Of a DNA stretch of 64,000 bases, positions 61,101-64,000 are shown piece after piece. The stretch is from positions 2,139,001 to 2,203,000 of the forward strand of contig NZ_CP139482.1 in assembly GCF_041222825.1 (NCBI RefSeq), read 5' to 3'. Each line of letters opens with the position of its first letter. Position 1 is the stretch's first letter. The stretch is from Candidatus Thalassolituus haligoni (GTDB lineage: Bacteria > Pseudomonadota > Gammaproteobacteria > Pseudomonadales > Oceanobacteraceae). The position numbers were made by a program, and so were the translations under genes. Below the pieces are notes generated by a model. The model worked only from the letters and a program-made list of their open reading frames with translations. It did not search any database and was not told where the DNA came from.

Positions 61101-61406
61101 ATGAAAAACACGATCATCCGCTCAATAGTTGCAATTGCAATGTTTGTTGCTGCAATTGGCGCGCACGCAGAAAATATTGTTGTAGAACTCCATCTACCAA
61201 CAATGAATTGCGCTATGTGTCCTATCACCATAAAAAAAGCGCTTGAAAAAGTCGACGGTGTATTAAGTGCGGACGTAAGCTATAAAACCAAGCGGGCCGT
61301 TATACGATTCGAAAACCGAAAAACAACCGTTCAAGAGCTAATACAAACCACGACCGATGCAGGCTATCCATCAACACTGGCTGAGACTATTTCAAATGAA
61401 CCGTAA
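61101..61406 (+). CDS. merP: MerP periplasmic mercury-binding protein, second copy
   Basis: A 101-residue HMA-fold protein with signal peptide (MKNTIIRSIVAIAMFVAAIGAHA), metal loop MNCAMC, PITIKKALEKVDGV and GYPST. GGAAG lies 5 bases before the ATG. The end overlaps the GDCCVxC gene by 11 bases. Confidence 0.92.
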   Translation: MKNTIIRSIVAIAMFVAAIGAHAENIVVELHLPTMNCAMCPITIKKALEKVDGVLSADVSYKTKRAVIRFENRKTTVQELIQTTTDAGYPSTLAETISNEP

Positions 61407-61611
61407 TGTTGTACTGGAATCCGAATTGACTTGTCCCAGTTGCGGATACAAGAAAACAGAAGTCATGCCGACCGACGCCTGCCAATGGTTTTATGAATGC
61501 CAGCAGTGTCACTCCATCCTAAAACCCCAGATAGGCGATTGCTGTGTTTTCTGCTCGTACGGCACAGTGCCATGTCCACCGATTCAATCAGAGGGTAGTT
61601 GTTGTTCTTGA
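61396..61611 (+). CDS. GDCCVxC-domain protein, second copy
   Basis: About 71 residues from the ATG at 61396. The pattern LTCPSCGYKK, ACQWFYECQQCH, GDCCVFC and CCS tail matches the left copy at 7527-7763 almost residue for residue in the core. The conserved linkage with merR-merT-merP at two distant sites suggests a functional part of a merA-less mercury cassette. Confidence 0.9.
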   Translation: MNRNVVLESELTCPSCGYKKTEVMPTDACQWFYECQQCHSILKPQIGDCCVFCSYGTVPCPPIQSEGSCCS

Positions 61612-61746
61612 TCGCTCATATTAGTTGAGGTTTTCTCATCCCTGAGTAAGCCTACAATAACAAACGTGAAAGAGTCGCTAAAGGATGTCGATGAGTTGGC
61701 TCATGTTACTATTGAGGTAAATGACGGTAGATCATTGAGCTCTTAA
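61612..61746 (+). pseudogene. Remnant of a CDF (DmeF-like) transporter C-terminus
   Basis: An open stretch without start codon ends in VKESLKDVDELAHVTIEVN, which aligns with IKRLLKNQTELAHITVEVN at the end of DmeF (59302-60237). Only about 35 residues remain. This implies the mer cassette entered beside, or replaced the end of, an older dmeF gene. The remaining bases to 61931 hold nothing recognisable. Confidence 0.65.
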
Positions 61747-61931
61747 TGCAAATGATGGTGAAAACCGCAAAAAGCCGTGTTGTTAAATCTATTAAATTAG
61801 GGGGAACCGGTGTCCTATATTGATCGATACCTACTGGCCGAAAGTACCGTATGGCGGTTGAGCATGCTCTCAAATCTATAGTAGCAACCTGTTATTTTGT
61901 AAATAGACAAATAAATCATAGTGAACAAACC

Positions 61932-62339
61932 TCAACGCTCACATTGATCACACTCCCATAATCGGTGCATGGCAATAAAGGTAAATGAAGCCGACCATGC
62001 AATAAGTAATAGTCCGCACAATGCTTCGGCACCTAAAACTAATCGATAATAGTCACTTAGCTCAAAATCTGAAAAACCAAGCGTGGTATACGATAGAAAT
62101 GAGAGGTATACAGCCTCCTCCAGTGTTTCAACTCCAAAGTGGATATCAAATAGCCAATAGACCAAGGAGAATGCCAATATTTCGATAAAGTGCACTATTA
62201 AGATAGAGACAACCGTCAGCAAGACCATCCATTGCTGCGTGCTTTTTTTCTTATCGATCACTGCGTTCAACCGATTCAACACATAATAATGCATACTAAC
62301 GCTAAGCAATATTATTAAAATAACGACTACAATTGCCAT
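61932..62339 (-). CDS. Two-TM ion channel (Ion_trans_2-like)
   Basis: A 135-residue membrane protein with four hydrophobic stretches; the pore-loop motif is SFLSYTTLGFSDFE, close to the K+ channel filter TxGFGD with Ser replacing Gly, followed by the last helix. Such small channels pass potassium or other cations. It stands alone, 56 bases from the GlgX gene on the same strand. Selectivity cannot be asserted with the altered filter. Confidence 0.75.
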   Translation of the reverse strand: MAIVVVILIILLSVSMHYYVLNRLNAVIDKKKSTQQWMVLLTVVSILIVHFIEILAFSLVYWLFDIHFGVETLEEAVYLSFLSYTTLGFSDFELSDYYRLVLGAEALCGLLLIAWSASFTFIAMHRLWECDQCER

Positions 62340-62395
62340 AAGACCCGCTACTCGCCTATTCTCTGAATTCGCTTAAAAAACATCGATTATTACAT

Positions 62396-64000
62396 CTATA
62401 ACCTATCAACACACATGGCGAGCGAGTAGGCGCTAAGCTGATACTTGTTCTTCTCGAACCTCGGGCCACCCTCCTCGTTAGCCAACTTGAACTCAACGAG
62501 AAAAGAAGTATCAAATAGCGAAATCCATTGCTGAACATTTAATTCTTCTGGAAAACTAAATTCGATTGAGTGATCACTCGCATTAAACAAAACAATGAAC
62601 TTCTCTTGATTGTCCTCGCTTGCTTCAAGGAGGCAACCCAAAACCCCTTCTCCTTGGTCCCACTCTGGTGTGTTTTCATATGAAGAACCAAACCAGCGGA
62701 TCGTTTTTTCACTGTAAAAATCCTGCGTGCGAAAAACCGAATACCGTTTGCGCAGCGCGATCAATTGACGCGTAAAAGCCAACAGCTCCTCATTCTTTTC
62801 AACACAAGTCCAATCCACCCAAGATAACTCATTATCTTGGCAGTAGGCGTTATTGTTACCTCTCTGGCTGCGGCGAACTTCATCCCCACCCAATAACATA
62901 GGAACGCCGCGAGACAGTAACAAAGTCGCCAACATATTTTTAATATTTCGCAACCGTAGAGATTCAACTTCAAGCTTATCTGACGGTCCTTCAACGCCAT
63001 AATTTCTACTGAAGTTGTCGTGTGTACCATCAGTATTATTTTCGCCATTGGAGAGATTATGCTTGTGTTCGTAGCAGACGAGATCCGCCAAGGTAAACCC
63101 ATCATGACAGGTAACAAAGTTGATACTGTGTAGGGGTTGCTTATTGTTCGTTTGATAAATGTCAGCACTTCCACAAAATCGACTCGCCATCGCACCCTTC
63201 ATGCCGGTGTCACCACGCCAAAATCGTCTAACATCATCGCGAAATCGTCCATTCCGCTCCGACCAACGCACTCCGTGGAAATTGCCAACCTCATAGGCGC
63301 CGCCGGCATCCCACGCTTCGGCGATTAACTTAACATCACGTAATACCGGATCTTCAGCGATGCGCTCTAGCAAGGGTGGGTTCGATAACAAATCACCGTG
63401 TTCATCTCGTCCTAGCACTGAAGCAAGATCAAAACGAAACCCATCAACATGCATTTCAATCACCCAATAGCGCAAACAATCTAGAATAAAATCTCGCACA
63501 ATAGGATGGTTACAATTCAGCGTATTTCCTGTACCTGAATAATTTTTATAATATGTCTTATCCTCTTCCAGGATGTAGAAAATCGAATTATCTAAACCTC
63601 GAAAATTTAACGTCGGTCCCAAATGGTTTCCTTCGGAGGTATGATTAAATACGACATCGAGAATGACTTCGATACCAGCTTTATGTAACGCTCTTACCAT
63701 CGTCTTGAATTCATTCACGGCGGCGCCATGGTAATCGCGACTTGAATAACTTTCTTTTGGGGAAAAAAAACCAACGGTGCTATACCCCCAATAGTTCTTT
63801 AACATCGTTCCGTCGACAGGGTTCGTACGCGGCAGTTCATTCTCATGAAACTCTTGGATAGGTAATAACTCGACAGCAGTAATTCCAAGCGATTGCAGAT
63901 ACGATATCTTTTCCACAACACCCAAGTATGTACCGCGGTTCTCCACGCTTGACGAATGATGAGCAGTGAATCCACGCACGTGCATCTCGTAAATAATGGT
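62396..64000 (-). CDS. glgX: GlgX-type glycogen debranching enzyme, partial (runs off right edge)
   Basis: At least 534 residues of a GH13 isoamylase-type enzyme; the frame continues through the window edge before the internal Met at 63985 (TIIYEMHVRGFT), so the N-terminal CBM48 part is missing. Catalytic residues appear in VDGFRFDLASVLG (nucleophile Asp), LIAEAWDAGGAYEVG (acid Glu) and NFVTCHDGFTLADLV (Asp); VVFNHTSEGNHLGPTLNFRG is also typical. It cleaves alpha-1,6 branches of limit dextrins in glycogen breakdown. This looks like ordinary chromosomal metabolism and may mark the right flank of the accessory region. Confidence 0.92.
   Translation of the reverse strand, partial: TIIYEMHVRGFTAHHSSSVENRGTYLGVVEKISYLQSLGITAVELLPIQEFHENELPRTNPVDGTMLKNYWGYSTVGFFSPKESYSSRDYHGAAVNEFKTMVRALHKAGIEVILDVVFNHTSEGNHLGPTLNFRGLDNSIFYILEEDKTYYKNYSGTGNTLNCNHPIVRDFILDCLRYWVIEMHVDGFRFDLASVLGRDEHGDLLSNPPLLERIAEDPVLRDVKLIAEAWDAGGAYEVGNFHGVRWSERNGRFRDDVRRFWRGDTGMKGAMASRFCGSADIYQTNNKQPLHSINFVTCHDGFTLADLVCYEHKHNLSNGENNTDGTHDNFSRNYGVEGPSDKLEVESLRLRNIKNMLATLLLSRGVPMLLGGDEVRRSQRGNNNAYCQDNELSWVDWTCVEKNEELLAFTRQLIALRKRYSVFRTQDFYSEKTIRWFGSSYENTPEWDQGEGVLGCLLEASEDNQEKFIVLFNASDHSIEFSFPEELNVQQWISLFDTSFLVEFKLANEEGGPRFEKNKYQLSAYSLAMCVDRL

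Overview
The window looks like chromosomal DNA of a gammaproteobacterium, probably aquatic or marine. The gammaproteobacterial-type RapA, the CzcCBA-HupE set and the GlgX gene at the right edge suggest this, but no rRNA or taxonomic marker is present and the genus cannot be named. It is an accessory region: two metal-resistance blocks flank a mobile island loaded with DNA-defence-like genes.

Left metal block (1-10140, mostly minus strand): a CzcA-type RND pump (runs off the left edge) with its adaptor and outer-membrane partners, a small His-rich exported protein, a CDF transporter with an N-terminal metal-binding domain, a CadR/PbrR-type MerR regulator, a PbrT-like FTR1-cytochrome c protein, a merR-merT-merP-GDCCVxC cassette without merA, and an AAA/DUF4143 ATPase joined to merR by a 4-base overlap. 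Matching MerR-family dyads precede the CDF gene, the PbrT-like gene and merT. A Tn3-family transposase (10391-13378) follows; its end truncates a tyrosine recombinase gene.

Island (13.4-49.9 kb): each end carries a divergent pair of a tyrosine recombinase (pointing outward) and a KfrA-like coiled-coil DNA-binding protein (pointing inward), with a CGATAA-N6-TTATCG palindrome between them. The left pair has been split by an IS66 element with perfect 8-base target duplications. Between the pairs lie a RapA homologue, a 23-bp tandem repeat array, a second Tn3-family transposase, an SprT-like protease, another tyrosine recombinase, a frameshifted GNAT gene, and two large minus-strand operons. Operon A (39.3 to 27.9 kb) is YhaO-like nuclease, YhaN-like ATPase, then a Wadjet/MksBEFG-like set in the unusual order SMC-KITE-kleisin-Toprim. 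Operon B (47.5 to 40.0 kb) is sigma-like, HTH-like, ImmA/IrrE-UvrD-nuclease fusion, ubiquitin-like/E2 fusion, JAB/E1 fusion and a DUF6527-like zinc protein. Operon B is the best candidate for an under-described system.

Right metal block (50.2-61.7 kb, mostly plus strand): BlaI and M56-peptidase regulators, a second complete CzcCBA pump, HupE/UreJ, a small exported protein, a DmeR/DmeF pair and a second merR-merT-merP-GDCCVxC cassette, again without merA. A long palindrome overlapping the blaI promoter recurs inside the 5' end of czcC. A remnant of a DmeF-like C-terminus follows the second mer cassette. The window ends with a two-TM ion channel and a GlgX-type debranching enzyme that runs off the right edge. 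No tRNA, rRNA or CRISPR array was seen.
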